DNA of 64,000 bases from Yersinia enterocolitica subsp. enterocolitica (lineage in GTDB: Bacteria > Pseudomonadota > Gammaproteobacteria > Enterobacterales > Enterobacteriaceae). This document shows positions 36,136 through 45,150 of this stretch, in pieces; positions within the stretch are counted from its first letter, which is position 1; each line of letters starts with the position of its first letter. The stretch covers positions 3,534,001 to 3,598,000 of the forward strand of contig NZ_LR590469.1 of the NCBI RefSeq assembly GCF_901472495.1, written 5' to 3'. The position numbers were made by a program, and so were the translations under genes. Below the pieces are notes generated by a model that was not told the origin of the DNA, ran no database searches, and saw only the letters and a program-made list of their open reading frames with translations.

Positions 36136-38682
36136 TTGTACCTCTACATCGAGACACTAAAACAGCGACTGGATGCGATCAACCAATTACGAGTCGATCG
36201 CGCCTTGGCGGCCATGGGGCCAGCCCTCCAAAAGGTCTACAGTCTGCTACCGACCCTATTACATTGTCATCATCCACTGATGCCGGGCTACCTTGATGGT
36301 AACGTTCCCCATGGCATCTGTCTTTTCACGCCCAATGAAACGCAACAGGATTATCTCTCTGAGGTTGAAGCCAAATGGGGCCAACCTTTGCAGCAGAGTG
36401 TGGGCGGTGAACTGCCGATTACCGGCGTCTACTCAATGGGAAGTACTTCATCTATTGGTCAGTGCCATACGTCCGATCTGGATATCTGGGTGTGTCACCA
36501 AGCCTGGCTTGATGCTGAAGAGCGCAACCGCCTGCAAAAGAAATGTAGTCTGCTGGAAAAATGGGCTGCATCAATGGGTGTTGAAGTCAGTTTCTTCCTG
36601 ATAGATGAAAACCGTTTCCGCCATAACGCCAGTGGTAGTCTGGGGGGCGAGGATTGCGGCTCTACCCAACATATTTTATTGCTGGATGAATTTTACCGCA
36701 GTGCGGTTCGTCTGGCTGGGAAACGTATTCTGTGGAATATGGTCCCGGTTGAAGAAGAAAATAATTATGATGATTACGTGCTGTCGCTGTATGCGCAGGG
36801 CGTATTAACTCCGAATGAATGGCTGGATCTGGGCGGTTTGAGCACCCTGTCAGCGGAAGAGTATTTCGGGGCCAGTTTGTGGCAATTGTACAAGAGTATC
36901 GATTCGCCTTATAAAGCGGTGCTGAAAACGGTTCTGCTTGAAGCCTATTCTTGGGAATACCCTAATTCCCAACTGTTGGCGATGGAAATCAAGCAGCGTC
37001 TGCATGCCGGTGAAATTGTGGCATTTGGCCTTGATGCTTACTGCATGATGCTTGATCGCGTCACCCGCTACCTGACCCAAATTAATGACACCACCCGTTT
37101 GAACCTGGTGCGTCGTTGTTTCTATCTGAAAGTGTGTGAGAAATTATCCCGAACCCCTGCAAGTGTGGGCTGGCGTCGTGAAATTCTCAGCCAATTGGTC
37201 AGTGAATGGGGCTGGAGTGACGAGAGTCTGGCGGTGTTGGATAACCGCGCGAACTGGAAGATTGAACGGGTGCGTGAAGCACATAACGAGCTGTTAGATG
37301 CCATGATGCAAAGCTATCGTAATTTGATTCGCTTTGCGCGGCGCAACAACTTGAGTGTTAGCGCCAGCCCGCAGGATATCGGCGTTCTGACCCGCAAACT
37401 GTATGCGGCATTTGAAGCCCTACCGGGTAAAGTGACTCTGGTCAACCCACAAATTTCACCGGATCTTTCCGAAGAACACCTGACCTTTATTCATGTGCCA
37501 GCGGGCCGTGCTAACCGTCCGGGCTGGTATCTGTATAACCAAGCGCCGTCGATGGAGACGATTGTCAGCCATCAGCCGCTGGAATATAACCGTTATCTGA
37601 ATAAATTGGTGTCATGGGCCTATTTCAACGGCTTATTAACCAGCAAAACGCACCTGCATATTAAAAGTGCCAATCTGTGCGATACCGTCAAACTGCAAGA
37701 GTTGGTGACAGATATCTCTCACCACTTCCCATTGCGTCTGCCAGCGCCGACACCTAAAGCGCTGTATAGCCCGTGCGAGATTCGCCATTTAGCGATTATC
37801 GTCAATCTGGAACATGACCCAACTGCGGCTTTCCGTAATCAAGTGGTGCATTTTGATTTCCGCAAACTGGATGTTTTCAGTTTTGGCGAGCAGCAGCAGT
37901 GCCTGGTTGGTAGTATCGATTTGTTGTATCGCAATTCATGGAATGAAGTGCGGACGCTGCATTTCAGCGGTGAACAGGCGGTATTGGAAGCGTTGAAAAC
38001 AATTTTAGGCAAAATGCATCAGGATGCGGCTCCGCCAGAATCCGTGGATGTGTTCTGCTATAGCCAACACTTACGTGGCTTGATTCGTACCCGTATCCAG
38101 CAATTGGTTTCTGAATGTATTGAACTGCGCTTGTCCAGTACTCGCCAGGAACCGGGCCGTTTCAAAGCGGTGCGAGTTGCCGGTCAAACATGGGGCTTGT
38201 TCTTTGAGCGCCTGAGTGTCTCGGTGCAGAAATTGGAAAATGCCGTCGAATTCTATGGTGCGATATCCAATAACAAGTTGCATGGGTTATCGATTCAGGT
38301 CGAAACCGATCAAATTCATCTGCCGCCAGTTGTGGACGGTTTTGCCAGCGAAGGGATTATTCAGTTCTTCTTCGAAGGCACCGCAGATGAGAAAGGATTT
38401 AATATTTATATCCTGGATGAGACCAACCGCGTTGAGGTTTATCATCATTGCGAAGGCAGCAAAGAGGAGTTAGTGCGGGATGTTAGCCGTTTCTATTCAT
38501 CTTCCCACGACCGCTTTACTTACGGCTCCAGCTTTATCAACTTCAACTTGCCGCAGTTCTACCAAATTGTGCAGTTAGATGGTCGAACTCAGGTGATTCC
38601 TTTCCGTAGCAATGCGTTGTCTCATCTGCATATTGCGGATAAAGAAACCTCCGCGCCGGCGCAGCAGTTTCAGCTACATTGA
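36136..38682 (+). CDS. cyaA: Adenylate cyclase, class I
   Basis: 848 residues from the TTG at 36136 (YLYIETLKQRLDAINQ), the same unusual start and length as E. coli CyaA, with AGGCGAG upstream. An open frame extends upstream to 35992 through tandem repeats but lacks support. The N-terminal catalytic half has the nucleotidyltransferase core GSTSSIGQCHTSDLDIWV; the C-terminal half is regulatory and responds to phosphorylated enzyme IIA-Glc. It makes cAMP for CRP in the cytoplasm. The weak TTG start keeps cAMP low. The last residues diverge from E. coli. Confidence 0.96.
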   Translation: MYLYIETLKQRLDAINQLRVDRALAAMGPALQKVYSLLPTLLHCHHPLMPGYLDGNVPHGICLFTPNETQQDYLSEVEAKWGQPLQQSVGGELPITGVYSMGSTSSIGQCHTSDLDIWVCHQAWLDAEERNRLQKKCSLLEKWAASMGVEVSFFLIDENRFRHNASGSLGGEDCGSTQHILLLDEFYRSAVRLAGKRILWNMVPVEEENNYDDYVLSLYAQGVLTPNEWLDLGGLSTLSAEEYFGASLWQLYKSIDSPYKAVLKTVLLEAYSWEYPNSQLLAMEIKQRLHAGEIVAFGLDAYCMMLDRVTRYLTQINDTTRLNLVRRCFYLKVCEKLSRTPASVGWRREILSQLVSEWGWSDESLAVLDNRANWKIERVREAHNELLDAMMQSYRNLIRFARRNNLSVSASPQDIGVLTRKLYAAFEALPGKVTLVNPQISPDLSEEHLTFIHVPAGRANRPGWYLYNQAPSMETIVSHQPLEYNRYLNKLVSWAYFNGLLTSKTHLHIKSANLCDTVKLQELVTDISHHFPLRLPAPTPKALYSPCEIRHLAIIVNLEHDPTAAFRNQVVHFDFRKLDVFSFGEQQQCLVGSIDLLYRNSWNEVRTLHFSGEQAVLEALKTILGKMHQDAAPPESVDVFCYSQHLRGLIRTRIQQLVSECIELRLSSTRQEPGRFKAVRVAGQTWGLFFERLSVSVQKLENAVEFYGAISNNKLHGLSIQVETDQIHLPPVVDGFASEGIIQFFFEGTADEKGFNIYILDETNRVEVYHHCEGSKEELVRDVSRFYSSSHDRFTYGSSFINFNLPQFYQIVQLDGRTQVIPFRSNALSHLHIADKETSAPAQQFQLH

Positions 38683-38685
38683 TTT

Positions 38686-38850
38686 CCCCTGTGTCCTTGA
38701 CGCCGCAGGGGTGTTAGCTGCGCGCGCTTACCCGAATCACTGACTTGAGTCAGCTCATCGGGATGCGTTTACTGGCTGCCTACCTGCAACTCCAATGACT
38801 TTGGGTAAACTAAATCTCGAGGCCTTGACGCCGCAGGAGTTAGCTTGAGC
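38686..38850 (+). repeat. ERIC-like element (variant family) plus partial second copy
   Basis: A full 122-bp copy spans 38686-38807 (from CCCCTGTGTCCTTGACG to TTTGGGTA), 3 bp after the cyaA stop. It keeps the central hairpin CCCGA..CTGAC / GTCAG..TCGGG. A partial second copy (from about 38814) runs up to the cyaY stop codon at 38853. It therefore fills the convergent cyaA-cyaY gap. Confidence 0.8.
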
Positions 38851-38852
38851 GA

Positions 38853-39173
38853 CTAGCTAAAACTCACGACTTCGCCAGCTTGCGCGGTCGCTGCTTCGGA
38901 TAGCTTGGTAAAGAACTCTTCGCCGTTGCGCGAGCAATACCAGTGCCCTTCGCGGTAATCAAAATGATAACCGCCCGCTTTAGTTGCCAACCATACCTGA
39001 TGTAATGGCTCCTGGCGGTTGATAACAATCTTGCTGCCATTCTCAAAAGTCAGGGTCATCACCCCGCCATTGGTTTCATAATCGATATCGCTATCGCCAC
39101 TAAAACCATCCAGTGTTTCTTCAATGCAAAGCATCAATTGATCGGCTAACTGATGAAACTCGCTGTCGTTCAT
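38853..39173 (-). CDS. cyaY: Frataxin-like iron-sulfur cluster assembly protein CyaY
   Basis: 106 residues from the ATG at 39171-39173 (MNDSEFHQLADQLM), with AGGA upstream; a TTG six bases earlier is less likely. Single frataxin fold with the acidic first helix (residues about 4-30, with many Asp and Glu) and the beta-sheet motifs VMTLTFENGSKIVINRQ, QVWLATKAGGYHFDY. It binds iron and modulates IscS in Fe-S cluster assembly. It is convergent with cyaA and divergent from lptM. Confidence 0.96.
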   Translation of the reverse strand: MNDSEFHQLADQLMLCIEETLDGFSGDSDIDYETNGGVMTLTFENGSKIVINRQEPLHQVWLATKAGGYHFDYREGHWYCSRNGEEFFTKLSEAATAQAGEVVSFS

Positions 39174-39286
39174 ATTCAATTCCTATTGCTTTTCATGATC
39201 CACCTGCGATTATAGAGGCCTTGGACGCGTGAATCACAGGCAATAACACATTTACCGGCGTCAAAACAATTTACAGGCGTTAAAAA

Positions 39287-39490
39287 ATGAAAAAGAAACT
39301 ATGTTGGTCACTGACTGCGATGATGGTGTTCGCGTTGAGCGGTTGTGGTCTGAAAGGCCCGTTATATTTCCCACCGTCAGATAAACCCAAGGTCGAAACG
39401 ACCAAACAAGACAGCGGTCAGGTCGATAAAAATCAGCAGGGTTTACCGGGCGATTCAAAACCGACCCAAAGTATCGCTGGGCCACAGTGA
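39287..39490 (+). CDS. lptM: Small outer-membrane lipoprotein LptM (YifL)
   Basis: 67 residues. A lipoprotein signal peptide ends in the lipobox LSGC (Cys20), followed by GLKGPLYFPPSD, the conserved core of the family; the rest is hydrophilic and Gln/Lys-rich. In E. coli, LptM (formerly YifL) binds the LptD-LptE translocon and helps its correct disulfide maturation. It lies just upstream of dapF, as in E. coli, and is probably in the same operon. Confidence 0.92.
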   Translation: MKKKLCWSLTAMMVFALSGCGLKGPLYFPPSDKPKVETTKQDSGQVDKNQQGLPGDSKPTQSIAGPQ

Positions 39491-39578
39491 CAATCCTTTA
39501 CGCCGCCAGATTGAGTCAGTACCGAATGTAGCCAGTACCGAAAATTTAGCCGGTCAATAAAAGTCAGCGGAGTATGAA

Positions 39579-40403
39579 ATGCAGTTCTCCAAAATGCACG
39601 GTCTTGGCAACGACTTTATGGTTGTCGATGCAGTTACCCAAAATGTTTACTTTTCGCCGGAGTTGATCCGCCGATTAGCAGACCGGCACACTGGCGTGGG
39701 CTTTGATCAAATGTTGGTGGTTGAGCCACCTTATGATCCTGAGCTGGATTTTCACTACCGTATTTTTAATGCCGATGGCAGCGAAGTCTCTCAGTGTGGC
39801 AATGGCGCGCGCTGTTTTGCCCGTTTTGTCCGACTGAAAGGGCTGACCAATAAACGCGATATCAGTGTCAGCACTCAAACCGGTCGTATGATATTGAGTG
39901 TGACTGAAGACGAACTGGTGTGCGTCAATATGGGCGAACCCAATTTCGAACCGCAGAGTGTTCCTTTCCGTGCGGCTAAAGCTGAAAAAACCTACATTTT
40001 ACGTGCCGCCGAGCACACCGTGTTATGTGGTGTCGTTTCGATGGGCAATCCTCATTGTGTGATGCAGGTTGATGATGTTTCGGTTGCCAATGTTGCCTTG
40101 CTAGGCCCAGTATTAGAAAGCCATGAGCGCTTTCCCGAACGGGCTAATATCGGCTTTATGCAGGTTGTGAGCCGTGAACATATCCGCTTGCGGGTGTATG
40201 AGCGTGGAGCCGGTGAAACTCAGGCTTGTGGTAGCGGGGCTTGTGCGGCCGTGGCGGTTGGTATTCAGCAAGAATTGTTGGGTGAAGAGGTGCATGTTGA
40301 ATTGCCGGGTGGCAGTTTGCATATCAGTTGGAAAGGGCCGGGTCACCCGCTGTATATGACCGGGCCAGCCACCCATGTGTATGACGGATTTATTCATTTA
40401 TAG
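39579..40403 (+). CDS. dapF: Diaminopimelate epimerase
   Basis: 274 residues. The two catalytic Cys are at residue 73 (SQCGNGARCFARF) and residue 217 (ACGSGACAAV), in the two mirror-related domains. It interconverts LL- and meso-diaminopimelate for lysine and peptidoglycan synthesis, without cofactor. GCGGAG precedes the ATG. An ERIC element starts immediately after the TAG stop. Confidence 0.98.
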   Translation: MQFSKMHGLGNDFMVVDAVTQNVYFSPELIRRLADRHTGVGFDQMLVVEPPYDPELDFHYRIFNADGSEVSQCGNGARCFARFVRLKGLTNKRDISVSTQTGRMILSVTEDELVCVNMGEPNFEPQSVPFRAAKAEKTYILRAAEHTVLCGVVSMGNPHCVMQVDDVSVANVALLGPVLESHERFPERANIGFMQVVSREHIRLRVYERGAGETQACGSGACAAVAVGIQQELLGEEVHVELPGGSLHISWKGPGHPLYMTGPATHVYDGFIHL

Positions 40404-40530
40404 TATACCCGTCATACTTCAAGCTGCATGTGTGTTGGCCGCCTTCGTTCACCCCAGTCACTTACTTATGTAAGCTCCTGGGGACTCGCTCAGTTGCCGC
40501 CTTCATGCAACTCGAATTATTTAGGGTATA
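40404..40530 (+). repeat. ERIC element (classical, full length)
   Basis: 127 bp beginning TATACCC and ending GGGTATA, with the core CACCCCAGTCACTTAC and GTAAGCTCCTGGGG. It starts at the first base after the dapF stop and ends 24 bp before yigA, so it sits within the dapF-yigA-xerC transcript and will be present in the mRNA as a long hairpin. Confidence 0.95.
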
Positions 40531-40554
40531 AATGTTCATTACGATGGGTGTTAA

Positions 40555-41259
40555 ATGAAAAGTTCTGAGGAGCAGGCGCTAGCGGGTATCGAGTTAGACG
40601 ACGATGCCGTTATGCAGTATTTATTGCAAAATCCCGACTTCTTTATCCGCAATGCTCGTTTGGTTGAACAGATGCATATTCCCCATCCGGTTAGAGGCAC
40701 AGTCTCGCTGGTGGAGTGGCAACTGGGGCGTCAGCGTAACCAGATAGGTCAGTTGGAAGAAGAGATTACGTTACTGATGGAGCAGGCGGGTCTGAATGAA
40801 GTGTTATTCAACCGGTTACTGCAACTGCAAGGTAATCTTGCCGCCGCCAGTAGCTTGCAAGATATGCTCAATCGTTTGCAGCGCTGGGCCAGAGATTTTG
40901 GGCTGGCTGGTGCAAATGTCAGATTGTTTACTGACCGTTGGCAAATCGGTGCGCCATCTGACTTCACCCATTTGGGTCTGTCTCGCCATGCTTTTGAGCC
41001 AATGCGCATTCAGCGGCTGGGGAATGCTCGCCATTATCTTGGCAGCCTGAATGGGCCGGAGCTGCTGCTATTATTGCCGCAAGCTAAGCAAGTCGGGTCT
41101 GTGGCATTGTCGTTGCTGGGCAAAGAGGGTGATCTGGGGGTTATCGTTTTCAGCAGTCGTGATATCCAGCATTATCAGCAAGGCATGGGCACTGTGATGC
41201 TGAATCAATTATCCATGTTATTGCCGAGCCTGCTGGAGCGCTGGATAGAGCCAGTATGA
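40555..41259 (+). CDS. yigA: DUF484 family protein YigA
   Basis: 234 residues. The N-terminal helices (DDAVMQYLLQNPDFFIRN) and a C-terminal GAF-like region are the DUF484 pattern; no catalytic residues are recognised. Function unknown. The gene is regularly placed between dapF and xerC, and overlaps xerC by 4 bp. Confidence 0.9.
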   Translation: MKSSEEQALAGIELDDDAVMQYLLQNPDFFIRNARLVEQMHIPHPVRGTVSLVEWQLGRQRNQIGQLEEEITLLMEQAGLNEVLFNRLLQLQGNLAAASSLQDMLNRLQRWARDFGLAGANVRLFTDRWQIGAPSDFTHLGLSRHAFEPMRIQRLGNARHYLGSLNGPELLLLLPQAKQVGSVALSLLGKEGDLGVIVFSSRDIQHYQQGMGTVMLNQLSMLLPSLLERWIEPV

Positions 41260-42167
41260 CTGATTTCAGTACTTCACTTGCCCCGCAGGTAGAGGCTTTT
41301 CTGCGTTACCTCAAAGTTGAGCGCCAACTTAGCCCGCTAACTATCACCAGCTATCGACGTCAGTTGCAAGCGCTGATGGAAATGGGCGAACAGATGGGGT
41401 TGGCACACTGGCAAACACTGGATGCCGCGCAAGTGCGCTCGTTGGTTTCGCGTAGTAAACGCGCCGGTTTGCACTCATCCAGCCTGGCTTTGCGACTCTC
41501 GGCTTTGCGCAGTTTCCTCAACTGGCTGGTCAGTCAGGGCGTACTGCAAGCCAACCCGGCTAAAGGGGTCAGTACCCCGCGTTCTGGCCGTCATCTGCCG
41601 AAAAATATTGATGTCGATGAGGTCGATAAACTGCTGGATATCGACCTGAATGACCCACTGGCAGTGCGTGACCGGGCGATGCTGGAAGTCATGTATGGCG
41701 CGGGCTTGCGCTTATCTGAACTGGTCGGAATGAACTGCAAACATGTCGATCTGGCGAGTGGTGAAGTGTGGGTGATGGGTAAGGGTAGCAAAGAGCGCAA
41801 AGTCCCTATCGGCAAGACGGCAGTTAAGTGGCTGGAGCATTGGCTGGAACTGCGTGAATTGTTTGAACCGCAGGATGACGCCATCTTTTTAGCCAATACC
41901 GGGAAGCGGATTTCAGCGCGAAATGTGCAAAAACGCTTTGCCGAATGGGGGGTCAAGCAAGGGGTCAGTAGCCATATTCACCCGCATAAACTACGCCACT
42001 CTTTCGCCACCCACATGCTGGAATCCAGTGGCGACCTGCGTGCCGTGCAGGAGTTACTCGGCCACGCCAATCTGACCACCACACAAATTTATACTCATCT
42101 AGACTTTCAACATCTGGCAACAGTGTATGATGCTGCTCATCCACGGGCCAAACGAGGCAAATCCTGA
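41256..42167 (+). CDS. xerC: Site-specific tyrosine recombinase XerC
   Basis: 303 residues. The N-terminal SAM-like DNA-binding domain (LRYLKVERQLSPLTITSYRR) and C-terminal catalytic domain carry the full set: Arg in GAGLRLSEL, Lys in GKGSKERKV, HKLRHSFATHML with His and Arg, LGHANL, and the nucleophile Tyr in TTTQIYTHLD. With XerD it resolves chromosome dimers at dif during division. It overlaps yigA by 4 bp and yigB by 1 bp. Confidence 0.98.
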   Translation: MTDFSTSLAPQVEAFLRYLKVERQLSPLTITSYRRQLQALMEMGEQMGLAHWQTLDAAQVRSLVSRSKRAGLHSSSLALRLSALRSFLNWLVSQGVLQANPAKGVSTPRSGRHLPKNIDVDEVDKLLDIDLNDPLAVRDRAMLEVMYGAGLRLSELVGMNCKHVDLASGEVWVMGKGSKERKVPIGKTAVKWLEHWLELRELFEPQDDAIFLANTGKRISARNVQKRFAEWGVKQGVSSHIHPHKLRHSFATHMLESSGDLRAVQELLGHANLTTTQIYTHLDFQHLATVYDAAHPRAKRGKS

Positions 42168-42883
42168 TGCATTTTTATCGTCCACTTGAACGTATTTCCG
42201 CCATTACCTTCGATTTGGATGACACCTTGTATGACAATCGGCCGGTGATATCCCGTACAGAACAAGAGTCTGTGGCATTTTTACAGCAGTACCACCCCAA
42301 TTTGGCGCAGTTACAAGCCGCAGATTTACACCGCTTTCGCCGTGAATTACTGGAGCAAGACCCGGACATTTACCACGATGTCACTCAGTGGCGCTGGCAT
42401 GCTATTGAGCTGGGGTTGATGCGTCATGGTTTGAGTAAGTCAGAAGCGCAATGTGGGGCTGATGCTGCTATGGAAAACTTTGCCCTATGGCGTAGCCGTA
42501 TTTATGTGCCGCCGGCGACACACGATACCTTAAGCGCGCTGGCTGAGCATTATCCGCTGGTGGCTATCACCAATGGCAATGCGGACCCTAAAGCCTGTGG
42601 TCTGGATAATTATTTTCAGTTTGTCTTGCGCTCCGGCCCGCATGGCCGCGCCAAACCCTTCCGCGATATGTACCATAAAGCGGCTAATCATCTGGATATT
42701 CCGCTGAAAAACATCTTACATGTCGGTGATGACCTGACCACCGATGTGGCTGGCTCACTGCGTTGTGGTATGCAAGCATGCTGGATTAACGACCGCCAAC
42801 AGAGCCTGATGACGGCCAGTGACAGCCGGTTATTGCCACATATTGAGATATCGCAGTTGGCTTCCCTGACAGCATTGCTATAA
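42167..42883 (+). CDS. yigB: HAD-family phosphatase YigB (FMN / riboflavin-pathway phosphatase)
   Basis: 238 residues. HAD motif I FDLDDTLYDN near residue 15, motif II AITNGNAD, motif III Lys in GRAKPFRDMY, and motif IV HVGDDLTTDV. In E. coli, YigB dephosphorylates FMN and 5-amino-6-(5-phosphoribitylamino)uracil, the missing step in riboflavin synthesis. Start and stop overlap with xerC show translational coupling. Confidence 0.93.
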   Translation: MHFYRPLERISAITFDLDDTLYDNRPVISRTEQESVAFLQQYHPNLAQLQAADLHRFRRELLEQDPDIYHDVTQWRWHAIELGLMRHGLSKSEAQCGADAAMENFALWRSRIYVPPATHDTLSALAEHYPLVAITNGNADPKACGLDNYFQFVLRSGPHGRAKPFRDMYHKAANHLDIPLKNILHVGDDLTTDVAGSLRCGMQACWINDRQQSLMTASDSRLLPHIEISQLASLTALL

Positions 42884-42898
42884 TCCTCTGCAATAACT

Positions 42899-42914
42899 CT
42901 GTATAAATTCACAG
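42899..42914 (+). promoter_or_regulatory. LexA (SOS) box of uvrD
   Basis: CTGTATAAATTCACAG fits CTGT-N8-ACAG exactly. It lies 64-79 bp before the uvrD start, as expected for the SOS-controlled uvrD promoter. Confidence 0.85.
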
Positions 42915-42928
42915 TGAAATGATGTTAA

Positions 42929-42957
42929 AATCGCCGGATAACTGGCGATTTGGCTAT
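42929..42957 (+). promoter_or_regulatory. Hairpin in the uvrD leader, possible attenuator
   Basis: AATCGCC (42929-42935) pairs with GGCGATT (42944-42950), followed by TGGCTATTTT. E. coli uvrD has a terminator-like attenuator between promoter and gene; this hairpin sits in the same place, though its T run is short. Confidence 0.5.
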
Positions 42958-42977
42958 TTTCCCTTACCCGATAAACG

Positions 42978-45146
42978 GTGCCTATGGACGTTTCTGATCT
43001 GTTCGACAGCCTGAATGAAAAACAACGTGAAGCCGTGGCCGCGCCACGCTGCAACCTGTTGGTACTGGCCGGTGCGGGCAGTGGCAAAACACGGGTGCTG
43101 GTTCATCGTATTGCCTGGCTGTTGTCGGTAGAAAATGCTTCCCCGTATTCGATTATCGCGGTGACCTTTACCAATAAAGCGGCAGCCGAAATGCGCCACC
43201 GTATTGAGCATTTGATTGGCACCAGTCAGGGCGGCATGTGGATTGGTACTTTCCACGGGTTGGCGCACCGGTTGTTGCGTGCTCACCATATGGATGCCAA
43301 TCTGCCGCAAGATTTCCAAATCCTCGACAGTGACGACCAACTACGGTTATTGAAACGCTTGGTTAAAGCCTTGAATTTAGATGAAAAACAATGGCCTCCA
43401 CGTCAGGCAATGTGGTACATCAACGGCAAAAAAGACGAAGGTCTACGTCCGCAGCATATTGAGAGCTACGGTAACCCGGTTGAAGCCACTTGGTTGCGTA
43501 TTTATCAGGCCTATCAGGAAGCCTGTGACCGCGCGGGCCTGGTGGATTTTGCCGAGCTATTATTGCGTGCGCATGAGCTGTGGCTAAATAAGCCGCACAT
43601 TCTGAATCACTATCGCGAGCGCTTTACCAACATTCTGGTGGATGAGTTCCAGGATACCAACAACATTCAATATGCCTGGATTCGCCTGCTGGCGGGGGAT
43701 CGCTCCAATGTGATGATTGTCGGTGACGATGACCAGTCAATTTATGGTTGGCGCGGGGCGCAGGTGGAGAATATCCAGCGCTTCCTGAAAGATTTTCCCG
43801 GCGCTGAAACCATCCGATTGGAGCAGAATTATCGTTCGACCAGCAATATTCTGACGGCGGCAAACACCCTGATTGCTAATAATGATGGCCGCATGGGTAA
43901 GAACTTGTGGACTGATGGGGGGCAAGGCGAGCCTATCTCGCTCTATTGTGCCTTTAACGAGTTGGATGAAGCCCGGTTTGTGGTGAATCGCATTAAAGCC
44001 TGGCAAGACAACGGCGGTGCGCTGAATGATTGCGCCATCTTGTATCGTAGTAATGCCCAATCGCGTGTTTTGGAAGAGGCCTTGTTACAAACGGCGATGC
44101 CGTACCGTATTTATGGTGGTCAGCGCTTCTTCGAACGTCAGGAAATCAAAGACGCACTGGCTTATCTACGTCTGATTTCCAATCGTAACGATGATGCTGC
44201 TTTTGAGCGGGTGGTGAATACGCCGACTCGTGGGATTGGTGATCGCACATTAGATGTGATTCGCCAAACCGCGCGTGACCGTCAGTTAACCTTGTGGCAG
44301 TCAACCCGTGCCATGTTGCAGGAAAAAGTGCTGGCAGGCCGTGCGGCTTCTGCGCTGCAACGTTTTGTCGAACTGGTGGATTCACTGGCGCATGAAACAG
44401 CGGATATGCCGCTGCATGTCCAAACTGATCGAGTCATTCGCGATTCTGGCTTGTGGTCGATGTATGAGCAGGAAAAGGGCGAAAAAGGTCAGGCGCGTGT
44501 TGAAAACCTTGAAGAACTGGTCAATGCGACCCGCCAATACAGCTATCAGGATGAAGATCAGGATCTGATGCCACTACAGGCATTTCTTTCTCATGCGGCG
44601 CTGGAAGCCGGTGAGGGGCAAGCAGATGCCTATCAGGATGCAGTGCAACTGATGACTATCCATTCAGCAAAAGGGTTGGAGTTCCCGCAGGTATTTATCG
44701 TGGGTATGGAAGAGGGCATGTTCCCCAGTCAGATGTCACTGGATGAAGGTGGGCGTCTGGAAGAAGAACGGCGGCTGGCCTATGTTGGGGTCACGCGCGC
44801 GATGCAGAAACTGACACTCTGTTATGCCGAGAGCCGCCGTTTGTACGGCAAAGAAGTGAATCATCGGCCATCACGTTTTATCGGCGAATTGCCGCAAGAG
44901 TGCGTCGAAGAAGTGCGGCTACGCGCGACGGTCTCTCGCCCAGTAAGCCACCGTAGAATGGGGACGCCAATGAACGAAAATGACAGCGGTTTCTCACTGG
45001 GCCAGCGGGTGCGACATCCTAAGTTTGGTGAAGGCACTATCGTCAATTTGGAAGGCAGCGGTGAGCACAGTCGCTTGCAAGTAGCCTTCCCCGGTGAAGG
45101 GATTAAGTGGTTGGTGGCGGCTTATGCCAGACTAGAAGCCGTCTAA
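42978..45146 (+). CDS. uvrD: DNA helicase II (UvrD)
   Basis: 722 residues, SF1A helicase. An in-frame ATG at 42984 (MDVSDLFD) is the E. coli-like start and equally likely. Walker A GAGSGKTR near residue 34, LVDEFQDTN, DDDQSIYGWRGA, QNYRSTSN, VGVTRAMQKL. The C-terminal tail ends in the Tudor-like domain (RVRHPKFGEGTIVNLEGSG) that binds RNA polymerase. It unwinds DNA in mismatch and nucleotide excision repair and removes RecA filaments. A LexA box lies upstream. Tandem ERIC-like repeats begin 5 bp after the stop. Confidence 0.97.
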   Translation: MPMDVSDLFDSLNEKQREAVAAPRCNLLVLAGAGSGKTRVLVHRIAWLLSVENASPYSIIAVTFTNKAAAEMRHRIEHLIGTSQGGMWIGTFHGLAHRLLRAHHMDANLPQDFQILDSDDQLRLLKRLVKALNLDEKQWPPRQAMWYINGKKDEGLRPQHIESYGNPVEATWLRIYQAYQEACDRAGLVDFAELLLRAHELWLNKPHILNHYRERFTNILVDEFQDTNNIQYAWIRLLAGDRSNVMIVGDDDQSIYGWRGAQVENIQRFLKDFPGAETIRLEQNYRSTSNILTAANTLIANNDGRMGKNLWTDGGQGEPISLYCAFNELDEARFVVNRIKAWQDNGGALNDCAILYRSNAQSRVLEEALLQTAMPYRIYGGQRFFERQEIKDALAYLRLISNRNDDAAFERVVNTPTRGIGDRTLDVIRQTARDRQLTLWQSTRAMLQEKVLAGRAASALQRFVELVDSLAHETADMPLHVQTDRVIRDSGLWSMYEQEKGEKGQARVENLEELVNATRQYSYQDEDQDLMPLQAFLSHAALEAGEGQADAYQDAVQLMTIHSAKGLEFPQVFIVGMEEGMFPSQMSLDEGGRLEEERRLAYVGVTRAMQKLTLCYAESRRLYGKEVNHRPSRFIGELPQECVEEVRLRATVSRPVSHRRMGTPMNENDSGFSLGQRVRHPKFGEGTIVNLEGSGEHSRLQVAFPGEGIKWLVAAYARLEAV

Positions 45147-45150
45147 ATTT

